A DNA stretch of 32,356 nt from Actinomycetota bacterium (GTDB lineage: Bacteria > Actinomycetota > Rubrobacteria > Rubrobacterales > Rubrobacteraceae), in NCBI GenBank assembly GCA_020200675.1, contig JAIVIG010000286.1, forward strand, positions 1-32,356. The letters are read 5' to 3'. The stretch's first letter is position 1. Each line of letters begins with the position of its first letter. This document shows positions 17,106 to 26,484 of the stretch, piece by piece. The notes beneath the pieces are model-generated. The model searched no databases and had not been told where the DNA came from. It saw only the letters and a program-made list of their open reading frames with translations. Both the position numbers and the translations under genes were made by a program.

Positions 17106-18611
17106 TCACCCCAGGTGCGGCCAGACGGGCTCCAGGGCGCCTACGAGGCCCATGTAGGTCTCGTAGGCCCCGGCGTACCGTTCGCTGTTCCTCGCGTCGG
17201 GCTCGTGGATGCGGAACCTGCGGACCACGTTATCGGTGGCGTCGTTCAACGAGTCGTAGACGCCGATCCCGACCCCGGCGCACAGGGCCGCGCCCAGAGC
17301 CCCCGTCTCCCCGGCGCCGGTGACCTCGACGGTCTCGTTCAGGGCGTCGGCGAACATTTGGGACCAGACGTCGCTGCTGGATCCCCCGCCCGTGAGCCGT
17401 ACGCGCTTCACGTCGAAGGCGTCTCGCAACAGGTCGACGTGGGTCTTGTGGTTGAAGACGGTGCCTTCGAGGAGGGCGCGCAGCACGTGGCCTCTCGTGT
17501 GCCAGCCGCGCAGGCCAAAGAAACCACCGGATGCTTCGTCGCCGTGCGGGGAGGAGTAGAGGAACGGGTGATAGAAGACCCGCGGCTCCTCGTTCATCAC
17601 CCCTTGGACCTCCCGGTTCACGAACGCGAAGGGGGAAGCCCCGATCTCTTCGGAGGCTTTCATCTCCATCGGGCACATCCGCTGCACGAACCACTCCAGG
17701 TTCGTGGCGCTCGTCGGGGAGGCGGACATGTTGAGGTACAGGCCGGGCTGGACGAAGTTGCGGCAGGCCGCGCCCTCGACGAAGGTAGGCTCGTCGTTGA
17801 CGACCTCGTTGATGGACCAGGTCCCGGCGATCATGGTGAGGTCGCCCGGTTTCATGCAGCCGACGCCCACGGAGGAGCAGTCCACGTCGTGCGCCCCGGC
17901 GACGACCGGCGTACCGGCCTTGAGCCCCGTGAGCCGGGCCGCTTCTTTGGTCACCTCGCCGACCGTCTCGGTGCAGCCGGCTATGGGCGGAAGCATCCCG
18001 CGGACTTCCTCGAGGCCGTAGATGGAGAACGCCTCGTCGGAGTAGTCTTGCGTGCGGACGTCGGTGAAGCCGCTACTCGCTTCGGAGGGGTCGGTGGCCA
18101 ACTCGCCGGTGAGCTTGTAGCGGATCCAGTCCTTCGCGTACACAGCCCAGCGCGTCTTCTCCAACACCTCCGGCTGGTTCTCCTTGAACCACGCCAGGAG
18201 GACGGGCGGTAGCGCCGCGAAGGGACGCTGTCCGTTGAACTCGAGGACCTTGTCGCCCACTCCCGACTCGTTCCAGCGCGCGAGCAGCTTGTGCGCCCTG
18301 GAGTCCATGGACTGGATGCCGGCGCGCACCGGCTCCCCGTTCTCGTCCATCAGGTAGATACCGTCGCCGTGTCCCGACATGCCGACCGCCGAGATCTCGC
18401 CGCCCTCGATCTTGGCCGCCAGGATCGCCTCGCGCACCGCCGTCTGGGCGTTCTCCCAGACGGTGTTCATGTCCTGCTCGACCCAGCGCGGCTGCGGGTT
18501 CACCTGCTTGTTGTTGACGCTCCCCACGCCGCGCTCGTAACCTTCCTCATCGAACACGACCGCCTTCGTACTCGTGTTCCCACTATCTATCCCGAGCAAG
18601 TACCGGCTCAT
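17106..18611 (-). CDS. FGGY-family carbohydrate kinase
   Basis: MSRYLLGIDSGNTSTKAVVFDEEG...GMSGHGDGIYLMDENGEPVR...LTGGGSSSDVWSQMFADALNETVEVTGAGETGALGAAL. Confidence 0.92.
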   Translation of the reverse strand: MSRYLLGIDSGNTSTKAVVFDEEGYERGVGSVNNKQVNPQPRWVEQDMNTVWENAQTAVREAILAAKIEGGEISAVGMSGHGDGIYLMDENGEPVRAGIQSMDSRAHKLLARWNESGVGDKVLEFNGQRPFAALPPVLLAWFKENQPEVLEKTRWAVYAKDWIRYKLTGELATDPSEASSGFTDVRTQDYSDEAFSIYGLEEVRGMLPPIAGCTETVGEVTKEAARLTGLKAGTPVVAGAHDVDCSSVGVGCMKPGDLTMIAGTWSINEVVNDEPTFVEGAACRNFVQPGLYLNMSASPTSATNLEWFVQRMCPMEMKASEEIGASPFAFVNREVQGVMNEEPRVFYHPFLYSSPHGDEASGGFFGLRGWHTRGHVLRALLEGTVFNHKTHVDLLRDAFDVKRVRLTGGGSSSDVWSQMFADALNETVEVTGAGETGALGAALCAGVGIGVYDSLNDATDNVVRRFRIHEPDARNSERYAGAYETYMGLVGALEPVWPHLG

Positions 18612-19660
18612 GTCTTCTCCAGACTCTCAGCGTTGACCGTGTTCGTCGCGCCCCCGGTCTCCGCTATCTCCTTCACCGCCTCGGCGACCATCCTTACGGA
18701 GTTCTCCCAGGTGCTCGTGGTGCTTCCAGCTATGTGCGGGGTCAGGGTGACGTTCTCCAGCTCCACCCAGGGGTTCCCCTCGCCCAGAGGCTCGTCGTCG
18801 TGGACGTCGAGCGCGGCTCCCGCAATGCGGCCTTCCTTCAGTACCTCGTAGAGGTCGTCGTAGCGGACCATGCGGCTGCGAGCGTTGTTGATGAAGTAGG
18901 CGGTCGGCTTCATCAGCTCGAAGTGTTCCTTTCCGATGAAGCGCCGCGTCTCGTCCGTCAGCCGCGCGTGCAGGCTTACGAAGTCCGATTCGCAGAAGAT
19001 GCGATCCATGTCTTCGACCTTCTCGCCGCCGTAGGAGGAGATCGTCTCCTCGTCCACGTACGGATCGTAGACGAGGAGTTTGACGTTAAAGCCCGAGATG
19101 CGGGGCGCAAGCTGGCGGGCGACCTGGCCGAAACCGATCAAACCCACCGTACACCCGTACAGGTCGTAGGGCGTCTGCGGGAACTCCTTGGGCCACTTGC
19201 CGGCCCGGATGCCGCGATCCACCCGCGCTATGTCCCTCGTCTCGGCCAGCATCAGCGCGATGGCTTGCTCGGCGACCGCCGGGGCGTTCCGGCCCACCAG
19301 GTTCACGACCGCGATGCCACGATCCGAAGCGACCTCGACGTTCACGTTCTCGTAGCCCGCGCGGGCCACGACCACGGCCTTCAAGTTCGGACCGACCTCC
19401 AGAACCGCTTCCGGGATCGGGGCGAAATGGACCGCTATCACCTCGGCGTCGCCGACGGCCTCGACGATCTCCTCCGGCGTCGGCACGGCTTCGGGGCCGT
19501 CCTGCTCCATGATTTGCTGCAGGTGGTGCTGGTCCTCGGCCTTCTCGCCGGCCCAGGAGACCTCCCGGATCGTTCCGGAGTCGCCCCCCATCTCCTTCTC
19601 TATGGCCTCCTTGAACCGCTCCGAGGAGAGGAACAGGTCGCCGACACACAGGACCTCCAT
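18608..19660 (-). CDS. D-2-hydroxyacid dehydrogenase (SerA-like)
   Basis: GCTVGLIGFGQVARQLAPRISGFNVKLLVYDPY...MKPTAYFINNARSRMVRYDDL...DVHDDEPL...LTPHIAGST; ATGA overlap with the FGGY gene. Confidence 0.9.
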   Translation of the reverse strand: MEVLCVGDLFLSSERFKEAIEKEMGGDSGTIREVSWAGEKAEDQHHLQQIMEQDGPEAVPTPEEIVEAVGDAEVIAVHFAPIPEAVLEVGPNLKAVVVARAGYENVNVEVASDRGIAVVNLVGRNAPAVAEQAIALMLAETRDIARVDRGIRAGKWPKEFPQTPYDLYGCTVGLIGFGQVARQLAPRISGFNVKLLVYDPYVDEETISSYGGEKVEDMDRIFCESDFVSLHARLTDETRRFIGKEHFELMKPTAYFINNARSRMVRYDDLYEVLKEGRIAGAALDVHDDEPLGEGNPWVELENVTLTPHIAGSTTSTWENSVRMVAEAVKEIAETGGATNTVNAESLEKT

Positions 19661-19664
19661 GCCG

Positions 19665-20459
19665 CTACCTCCTCACCGAAACGCCGTGGACGACCTCCCG
19701 GAGGGAGGCGGACATCTTCGCCGGCTCGTCGGCCTGCCAGACGTTCCTCCCGAAGATGAGCCCGCGGGCGCCGGCCTCGATCGCGCCCCGGGCGTTCTCC
19801 AGGACAGCCTCCTCGGAGCCTCCCTTCGCCCCTCCCAGGGTGAGGACGGGAACCGGGCATTCCTCTACCACGGCGGCCATCGTCTCCGGGTCGCCGGTGT
19901 ACTCGGTCTTTATGGCGTCGGCCCCGAGCTCGGCGGCTATGCGGCAGCAGTACGCGAGCAGGTCCTGGTCCTTTTTGTCGGACATGCGCGAGCCCCACAG
20001 CGTCGCCTCCACGATCAGGGGCAGCCCGACCCGGCGCGCCTCGTGCGCGGCCCCGGCGATGGCTTGGGCGTTGTCGGCGAACATCGTGCCTTCTTCGGGG
20101 CCCATGATCAGATACATCACCATGGCCCCGGCTCCCAGGGCGGCGGCCTCTTGCGGGGAACATATGACCCGGTAGTGTTCCCCGATGTCTTTCATGCGTT
20201 CGTCCAGGATCGTCCAGTCCGCGCGCAGGACGGGGACCGGAGCCCCCCTGAAGGCGAACAGGTGATAAGCCTGCTTCAGTAGGCCGGGCGAGATCAGGAC
20301 CCCGTCCGGCTCGCCGGCTACTATGTTCTCGACCACCTCTAAGGGCTTTCCGGCCTCCGGCGACACCCTGAGGTTCGTCCCGTGATCGAAAGCAGTTATG
20401 AAAGATCGCCCACTCTCCCGGTCGAATAACCGGCCAAGCCTCAACTCCGCACCGCTCAT
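19665..20459 (-). CDS. class I (DhnA/LsrF-type) aldolase
   Basis: FITAFDHGTNL, PVLRADWTI, GADAIKTEYTGDPETM (putative Schiff-base Lys), VLTLGGAKGGSEEAVL, GLIFGRNVWQ. Confidence 0.85.
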   Translation of the reverse strand: MSGAELRLGRLFDRESGRSFITAFDHGTNLRVSPEAGKPLEVVENIVAGEPDGVLISPGLLKQAYHLFAFRGAPVPVLRADWTILDERMKDIGEHYRVICSPQEAAALGAGAMVMYLIMGPEEGTMFADNAQAIAGAAHEARRVGLPLIVEATLWGSRMSDKKDQDLLAYCCRIAAELGADAIKTEYTGDPETMAAVVEECPVPVLTLGGAKGGSEEAVLENARGAIEAGARGLIFGRNVWQADEPAKMSASLREVVHGVSVRR

Positions 20460-20529
20460 CTCTTTCCTTCCCTGGCTCCCGAGCCAATTATGCCTTCTTG
20501 CCGAAATTCGCCGCTACCTCGGGATTCCT

Positions 20530-21225
20530 TCAAGAGACGCCACGACTTGCCTGTCCGATAGCGCGACGTCCCGATTCGAGGATCTTGCGCATCTCCTGAT
20601 CCGGCTCGCCCTTATATACAGCCGATCCGGCGACCAACACCCGGGCGCCGGCCTCCGCCACGATCGAGGACGTCTCCTCGTTGATGCCGCCGTCCACCTC
20701 TATGGGCAGGTCGGTCATCTCTCTCAGACGACGGATCTTGTCCGCCATCTCCGTGATGAAGCTCTGGCCCCCGAAGCCTGGGTTGACGCTCATGACCAGG
20801 ATAAAGTCCAGGTAGGGTAGCGCCCACTCGACTATCTCCGGTGAGGTGGTTGGGTTCAGAGCTACCCCGGCCTCGGCGCCGCCGCTCCGGATCATCTCGA
20901 GCGTGCGGTGCAGGTGCGTGACCGCCTCTGGTTGGACCGAGATACTCGCCACGCCCGCGTCCAGGAAGGCGGGTATGAGGTTGTCCGGGTTCTCGACCAT
21001 GAGGTGGGCGTCCACCGGGAGGTCCGTCTCCGGGACGAGCGAGGCGGCGACCACCGGTCCGATGGTCAGGTTCGGGACGAAGTGGTTATCCATGGTGTCG
21101 AAGTGGATCAGCTCCGCCCCGCCCTCCTCGGCCTTTCGCACCTCGTCCGCCAGGTGGGCGAAGTTGGCCGCGAGGATCGAAGGCCCGCCGACCAGCCTGC
21201 CTCCCAGTTGGGAAAAGAGTCCCAC
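20530..21225 (-). CDS. rpe: ribulose-phosphate 3-epimerase
   Basis: GGPSILAANFAHLADEV, LIHFDTMDNHFVPNLTIGP, VDAHLMVENPD, ILVMSVNPGFGGQSFI, IEVDGGI. Confidence 0.95.
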   Translation of the reverse strand: MGLFSQLGGRLVGGPSILAANFAHLADEVRKAEEGGAELIHFDTMDNHFVPNLTIGPVVAASLVPETDLPVDAHLMVENPDNLIPAFLDAGVASISVQPEAVTHLHRTLEMIRSGGAEAGVALNPTTSPEIVEWALPYLDFILVMSVNPGFGGQSFITEMADKIRRLREMTDLPIEVDGGINEETSSIVAEAGARVLVAGSAVYKGEPDQEMRKILESGRRAIGQASRGVS

Positions 21226-21254
21226 GCGCTACAGACCTCCTTCTCTGGTACGGT

Positions 21255-22148
21255 TCAGTCCGGGATCTCGACCTTCTCCAGGCCCTCTTCGGCCGGGGGG
21301 AAGCGCGGGTCCATCGCTTCCAGGGTGTCGGCGATGGTACGGGCGATGACGAGGTTGCGGTACCATTTCTTGTTGGCCGGCACCACGTACCACGGCGCCC
21401 ACTCCGTCGAGCAGGCGCCGATCGCGTCCTCGAACGCCTCCTGGTAGGCGTCCCAGAACGCCCGCTCCTTTATGTCGTTGGAGGAGAACTTCCACCGCTT
21501 GTCCGGGTCGTCCAGCCGGCTCTCGAGCCGCTTTTTCTGCTCCTCTTTGGAGATGTGCAGATAGAACTTGAGCACGGTCATCCCGTTCAGGACCAGGCCG
21601 CGCTCGAAGTTGTTTATTAGCTCGTAGCGCTTCCTCCAAACCTCCTCGGGCACCAGATCCTTGACGCGCACCACGAGCACGTCCTCGTAGTGGGAGCGGT
21701 TGAAGATACCTATGCGGCCCACAGCGGGCGCGCTCTTGTGGTAGCGCCAGAGGAAGTCGTGGTTTCGCTCCTCGGCCGAAGGCGCCTTGAAGGAGGAGAC
21801 CCGGCACCCTTGAGGGTTAACGCCCTCGAAGACGTGCTTTATGGTGCCGTCCTTCCCCCCGGTATCCATCGCCTGCAAGACGATCAAGAGCCCCTGTTTG
21901 TTCTCCGCGTAGAGCTTCTCCTGGAGGTCCTGAATGCGCCGGCGCTGGACCTCGAGCTCCTTCCTGACGTCCTTCTTCCTCTCGTAGCGCCCGGACTCGT
22001 CGGGGTCTACGCTCGATAGCCTGAATCGCTTGCCGGGCTCGACTCGGTAGCGCGCGTAGTCGGGCTTCGGTGGCGGATCCTCGACCACGAACTTCTCCGG
22101 CGCCGCCGTCTTCTCCACGCCGATGTCCTGTAAGTTGCCCTGGCTCAA
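21255..22148 (-). CDS. polyphosphate kinase 2 (PPK2) family protein
   Basis: LLIVLQAMDTGGKDGTIKHVFEGVNPQG (Walker A), FNRSHYEDVLVVRV, KWYRNLVIARTI; likely TTG start at 22148 overlapping the rpiA stop. Confidence 0.9.
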   Translation of the reverse strand: MSQGNLQDIGVEKTAAPEKFVVEDPPPKPDYARYRVEPGKRFRLSSVDPDESGRYERKKDVRKELEVQRRRIQDLQEKLYAENKQGLLIVLQAMDTGGKDGTIKHVFEGVNPQGCRVSSFKAPSAEERNHDFLWRYHKSAPAVGRIGIFNRSHYEDVLVVRVKDLVPEEVWRKRYELINNFERGLVLNGMTVLKFYLHISKEEQKKRLESRLDDPDKRWKFSSNDIKERAFWDAYQEAFEDAIGACSTEWAPWYVVPANKKWYRNLVIARTIADTLEAMDPRFPPAEEGLEKVEIPD

Positions 22149-22843
22149 AACTGCTCCTTCACAGTAAAGGTCTCTACCCCATCCGCGCGCCCCACCACGG
22201 CGGCGCGGACCAGGCCGAGAAAGAGGCCGGTCTCTATCACGCCGGGGATACACTTCATCCGTGCCCCCAGCGCCTCGGGGTCCGGGATCTCATCGAAGAG
22301 GCAGTCCACCGTGTAGTGGCCTCCGTCGGTGACGAACGGCCGGTTCGGGGCCTCTGTCCTTAGCCTCGCGTTGCGGGCCAGCGAGACAAGGGCGTCCAGC
22401 GTCGCCTCCCAGCCGAAGGGCTCGACCTCGACCGGCAGGGTGCCTTCGCCCAGAGCGTCCACCAGCTTCGACTCCCCGGCGACGACGATGAGGCCGTTCT
22501 GTCCGGCGTGGGCGACGATCTTCTCCCGCAAGAGCGCGCCGCCGCGGCCTTTGATCAGGGCGAGACCCGGCCCGATCTCGTCCGCCCCGTCTATGGTCAA
22601 GACGGGCCGGGCCTCGGCGAGCGTGACGAGCGGTATCCCGACCTCCTCCGCCAGGTCTGCCGTCCGAGCCGAGGTCGGGATGCCCCGCACGTCCCGGAGC
22701 TCTCCACCGGCAAGTAGCTCTCCCAACCTTCTGACGGCGTGGGAGGCCGCAAAGCCCGTGCCCAGCCCCACGACCATCCCGCTCTCGACGTACTCGTCGA
22801 CCGCCTGTTTCGCGGCGCGCTCGGGAGCGTCGCCGCTAGACAT
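22145..22843 (-). CDS. rpiA: ribose-5-phosphate isomerase A
   Basis: MVVGLGTGFAASHAVRRL, TIDGADEIGPGLALIKGRGGALLREKIVA, FVTDGGHYTVDC. Confidence 0.95.
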   Translation of the reverse strand: MSSGDAPERAAKQAVDEYVESGMVVGLGTGFAASHAVRRLGELLAGGELRDVRGIPTSARTADLAEEVGIPLVTLAEARPVLTIDGADEIGPGLALIKGRGGALLREKIVAHAGQNGLIVVAGESKLVDALGEGTLPVEVEPFGWEATLDALVSLARNARLRTEAPNRPFVTDGGHYTVDCLFDEIPDPEALGARMKCIPGVIETGLFLGLVRAAVVGRADGVETFTVKEQF

Positions 22844-25256
22844 CGAAAGTATGCTTTTCGCCGGCCTTCAGCTCCTCGACCGCGCCGTTGACGCCGACCT
22901 TGACGCACTCGTTCAAGCCATCTGCCTGGGCGACGACCGTCAGCTCGTTCCCTTCCAGCGACAGCTCCATCGGGGTCTCGCGGAAACGCATGGAGAACGA
23001 GAGACCCTCCAGCTTGTCGCGCAGCTTCGGGTCCAGGTGAAGGACGCCGTCCCGGATCTCACTGGACATGTAGCCGCGTTGGATGAGGTCCAGGGTCCCG
23101 GCCATCACCCCCATGTGGATACCCTCGCTGGTGGTGCCGCCCTGCACGTCCCCGATGTCGCTGTTCAGGGCCGTCTGGTACATCTCCCAGGAGGCTTCGG
23201 GATCGAAGTCGGCCAGGACGTGGGCGTGTACGACGAAGCTCAACGTTGATCCGTGAGTGGTCCGGGGCTCGTAGTACTCGACGTTCTTGCGCAGGGTCTC
23301 GGGACCGAACTCGTAGCCCAGCCGCTCGAAGATTCGCTCCAGCTCCTCCAGGGGGAACAGGAAGAACAGCATCAAGACGTCGGGCTGTTTGGCGAGCTTG
23401 TACTTGTCCGGGTCGTCGCCCTCGGCCTTCAGAATACGGTCGAGGCGTTGTATCTTGCCGTACTTCTCGCGGTAGTGGTCCCAGTCCAGCTCTTCGAGGT
23501 CCTCGTAGCCCTCGAACTGGCTGATGATGCCATCGTCGTGGAACGGGACGAACATCTTGTGGCTCATGTCTTCCCACAGCTCTATCTCGTCGTCGGAGAG
23601 CTCGATCTCCGCGCTCAGAGCCTCGCGGCGCCGCTCGGGGAGCAAATTCAGCACCTCCAGGGCCGTCTCCGACATCCAGGCGACCATCACGTTGGTGTAG
23701 GCGTTGTTGTTGAGGCCGCCCTCCTCGGCGCCCGGGTACTTCTCGTGGAACTCGTCCGGTCCCATGACGCCGTGGATCTCGTACCGGTCCCGCTCGGGGT
23801 TGAAGTGGGCGATAGAAGCCCAGAAGCGCGTGATCTCCAGCAGCATCTCGGCCCCGTTGTCCAGCAGGAACTCGAGGTCCCCCGTCGCCTGGTAGTAGTG
23901 CCAGATGTTGTAGAAAATTGCCGCGTTGATGTGCCGCTGGTTGTGACTTAGGTCCGGCTCCCACTTCCCCGAGTTGGGGTTGAGGTGCACCTTCTGCGTC
24001 TCCTCTTGGCCGTCCGATCCGCTCTGCCAGGGGAACATCGCTCCCCTGTAGCCGGACTCTTTGGCGGCCGCCCGGGCCTCGCCCAGCCTCCGGTAGCGGT
24101 ACATAAGCGCCCCGCGTGTGATCTTGGGCAGCCGGAAGTTGAGGAACGGGTAGATGTACAACTCGTCCCAGAAGATGTGCCCGCGATACGCTTCTCCGTT
24201 CAGACCACGCGCCGGTATGCCGGCGTCGAGGTCGGCAGTGTGCGGCGAGCAGACCGAAAGGATGTGATAGATGTGGATGCGCAAGAGGCGCTGGACTTCC
24301 TCATTGCCGGGGACCTGTACGTCGCACAAATCCCACAGCTCGTCCCAGGCGCGCGCGTGGCGCTCGAAGGCCTCCGCGAACGTCCCGTAGCGTCCGACCG
24401 ACTTCATGGCGTTCGCCAACGGCTCGTTTATGGCGCGGTCGCGCGAGGTGTAGAAAGCGACCATCTTCTCGACGCGCACGGGCGTCTTCTCCTCGACCTC
24501 GAAGGACAGGACCTCGTGGACGTAGTCCTCCATCCGGTAAAGGTCGCGCCCGACGTCTACTGGCTGCCCCCCTTCCCCGTAGACGCGCGTGCGGGCCGCC
24601 TCGGCGACGTAGATGCGCGACTGGCGGGTGCGCGCTTCGAGGGCTATCACGTCGCGGCCGGGCGTATCCACGACGTCGGGGCTGGACGTGTGGGTCGCCA
24701 CGGCGTCCAGGTGACGGCCTTCGAGGTCCTGGTAGCGGGCGACGCCCCTGTTGGTCACCCGGCCGTCGAGCGCGGAGACGATCTCCAACTTGCCGGACCA
24801 GTTCTCGGGGGTGATCTTCCACTTCATCGCCCCCAGATGCTTCTCGGCCATGCTCACGAAGCGGCGGGTCTCTACGGTGGTCTCCCGCTCCGCCCGGTCC
24901 CGAATCCTCAAGGTGCGCTTGAGCACGGCGTTGCGGACGTCCAGCTCGTGGCGGTAGGAGAGCAGCTCCACGTTGTCGGTCCCGACGGCCTCCTCACCCT
25001 CGATCCGCATCTCGAACAACAACCAGTTGGGGAGGTTTACCAGGTCCTCGTTTAGGACCGGCACGCCGGCCATGATCGTGGTCTCCCGGTTGAATCCTCC
25101 GTGGGTGTAGGTACCCGGATAGTGCACGTCGTCGGCCTCGGTCCACGAGAAGGACCCCCGCGTGCAGAAGTAGCCGTTGCCGAGCGAGGTCAGCGCCTCG
25201 CGCAGCCGCTCCTCCTCGGGCTCGAAGCTATCGTATGCTAGCGTCCAGCTCGTCAT
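22836..25256 (-). CDS. glycoside hydrolase family 65 protein (trehalose/kojibiose/glucosyl-polyol phosphorylase type)
   Basis: 806 aa; LGNGYFCTRGSF, GHIFWDELYIYPFL, YEIHGVMGPDEFHEKYPGAEEGGLNNNAYTNVM (catalytic Glu region), KQPDVLMLFFLF. Confidence 0.93.
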   Translation of the reverse strand: MTSWTLAYDSFEPEEERLREALTSLGNGYFCTRGSFSWTEADDVHYPGTYTHGGFNRETTIMAGVPVLNEDLVNLPNWLLFEMRIEGEEAVGTDNVELLSYRHELDVRNAVLKRTLRIRDRAERETTVETRRFVSMAEKHLGAMKWKITPENWSGKLEIVSALDGRVTNRGVARYQDLEGRHLDAVATHTSSPDVVDTPGRDVIALEARTRQSRIYVAEAARTRVYGEGGQPVDVGRDLYRMEDYVHEVLSFEVEEKTPVRVEKMVAFYTSRDRAINEPLANAMKSVGRYGTFAEAFERHARAWDELWDLCDVQVPGNEEVQRLLRIHIYHILSVCSPHTADLDAGIPARGLNGEAYRGHIFWDELYIYPFLNFRLPKITRGALMYRYRRLGEARAAAKESGYRGAMFPWQSGSDGQEETQKVHLNPNSGKWEPDLSHNQRHINAAIFYNIWHYYQATGDLEFLLDNGAEMLLEITRFWASIAHFNPERDRYEIHGVMGPDEFHEKYPGAEEGGLNNNAYTNVMVAWMSETALEVLNLLPERRREALSAEIELSDDEIELWEDMSHKMFVPFHDDGIISQFEGYEDLEELDWDHYREKYGKIQRLDRILKAEGDDPDKYKLAKQPDVLMLFFLFPLEELERIFERLGYEFGPETLRKNVEYYEPRTTHGSTLSFVVHAHVLADFDPEASWEMYQTALNSDIGDVQGGTTSEGIHMGVMAGTLDLIQRGYMSSEIRDGVLHLDPKLRDKLEGLSFSMRFRETPMELSLEGNELTVVAQADGLNECVKVGVNGAVEELKAGEKHTFDV

Positions 25257-25272
25257 AGCTATTCTCCCTCCT

Positions 25273-26096
25273 CTACGTCACCGTCAGCTGGTGGCCCTGC
25301 TCCCTGTAGCGGGACGCCATCTCCTCCAGGGTGATCGGCCAGTAGTCGCCGGCGTGGCCGGCCTGTCCGAACTCTTGCATCCTCGCCTTGACCACGGCCT
25401 GCATCGCGGCGCGGGCGGGCTTCAGGTAGTAGCGCGGGTCGAACTCCCCAGGCTTCTCGGCGAACGCCTGGCGGATAGCGCCGGTAGCGGCGAGCCGCAG
25501 GTCGGTGTCCACGTTGATCTTGCGGACGCCGTGCTTGATGCCTTCCTGGATCTCCCTCACCGGCACGCCCCAGGTCGGCCGGATCTCACCAACTCCACCG
25601 CCTGGTCTGGGTCCGTCAAACTCACCTCGCCCGAACCGTGCCCGTCCTCGATGCCGCCTAAAGTGCCGAGCTCACCTTCGACCGTCACGCCGCGCTCGTG
25701 GGCCATCTCGACAACCTCGCGCGTGACGCGCACGTTGTACTCGAAGTCCGCGGGCGTCTTGCCGTCCTCCATCAAAGATCCATCCATCATCACGCTCGTG
25801 AACCCGAGGTCTATGGCGCTCTTGCAGGTCTCGGGACCGTTGCCGTGGTCCTGGTGCAGAGCGACCGGTATCTCCGGGTACACCTCGGTCGCGGCGAGCA
25901 TGAGGTGGTAGAGGAAGCGGTCGTTGGCGTACTTGCGCGCCCCGCGGCTCGCCTGGATTATTACCGGCGAGTTGGTCTCGCTGGCGGCCCCCATGATCGC
26001 CTGGACTTGTTCCAGGTTGTTGACGTTGAAGGCGCCGACCCCATATCCGCCCTTCGCCGCCTCGTCCAGCAACTGCCGCATCGTCACTAATGGCAA
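25273..26096 (-). pseudogene. fba: class II fructose-bisphosphate aldolase, internally deleted and frameshifted
   Basis: AAGGAGG + TTG start at 26096; N-part ...[31 protein letters not shown] then a frame change to [36 protein letters not shown]...; central IGTSHGAYK/HGSS region absent. Confidence 0.88.
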
Positions 26097-26211
26097 GGTT
26101 GATCCTCCTTCTTGTGTCCGGTTCCAATACTTAATGGCGCAAGGGTACAACGAAACGAACGTTGCTTCCTCCGATCCTGGTGAAGTCGGCACCGTCCCCC
26201 GAGCCGCTCTG

Positions 26212-26484
26212 TCACGAGACCGCTCCCCCGAGCAACTGCTTCCTGGCAGCGTAGCAGACGAAGGCGGCCCTGCCGTCCGGGAGCGTCGCGCGACAGGGCC
26301 CGAGAGCCACCACGCCGTCGAGAGCGTGACCTTCGGCGGAGTGGCACGTCTCGCAGCACCCCGCGGTGTCCAGCAATCCCATCTTCTCCAGGTCCAGGCA
26401 ACTCAACGCGCTCGTCCCGGTGTTTTTCCTGGCGATCCGCACGCGTTCCCCCCTCTTTCGTTGGTCCTGCTCCGCGCCGGTCAT
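26212..26484 (-). CDS. Cys-rich small protein of unknown function
   Basis: 90 aa, [51 protein letters not shown]; start overlaps the otsB stop (ATGA). Confidence 0.65.
   Translation of the reverse strand: MTGAEQDQRKRGERVRIARKNTGTSALSCLDLEKMGLLDTAGCCETCHSAEGHALDGVVALGPCRATLPDGRAAFVCYAARKQLLGGAVS

Noticed and set aside
17076-18212. Long plus-strand ORF (378 aa)
   Set aside because: Antisense of the FGGY kinase with no recognisable domain.
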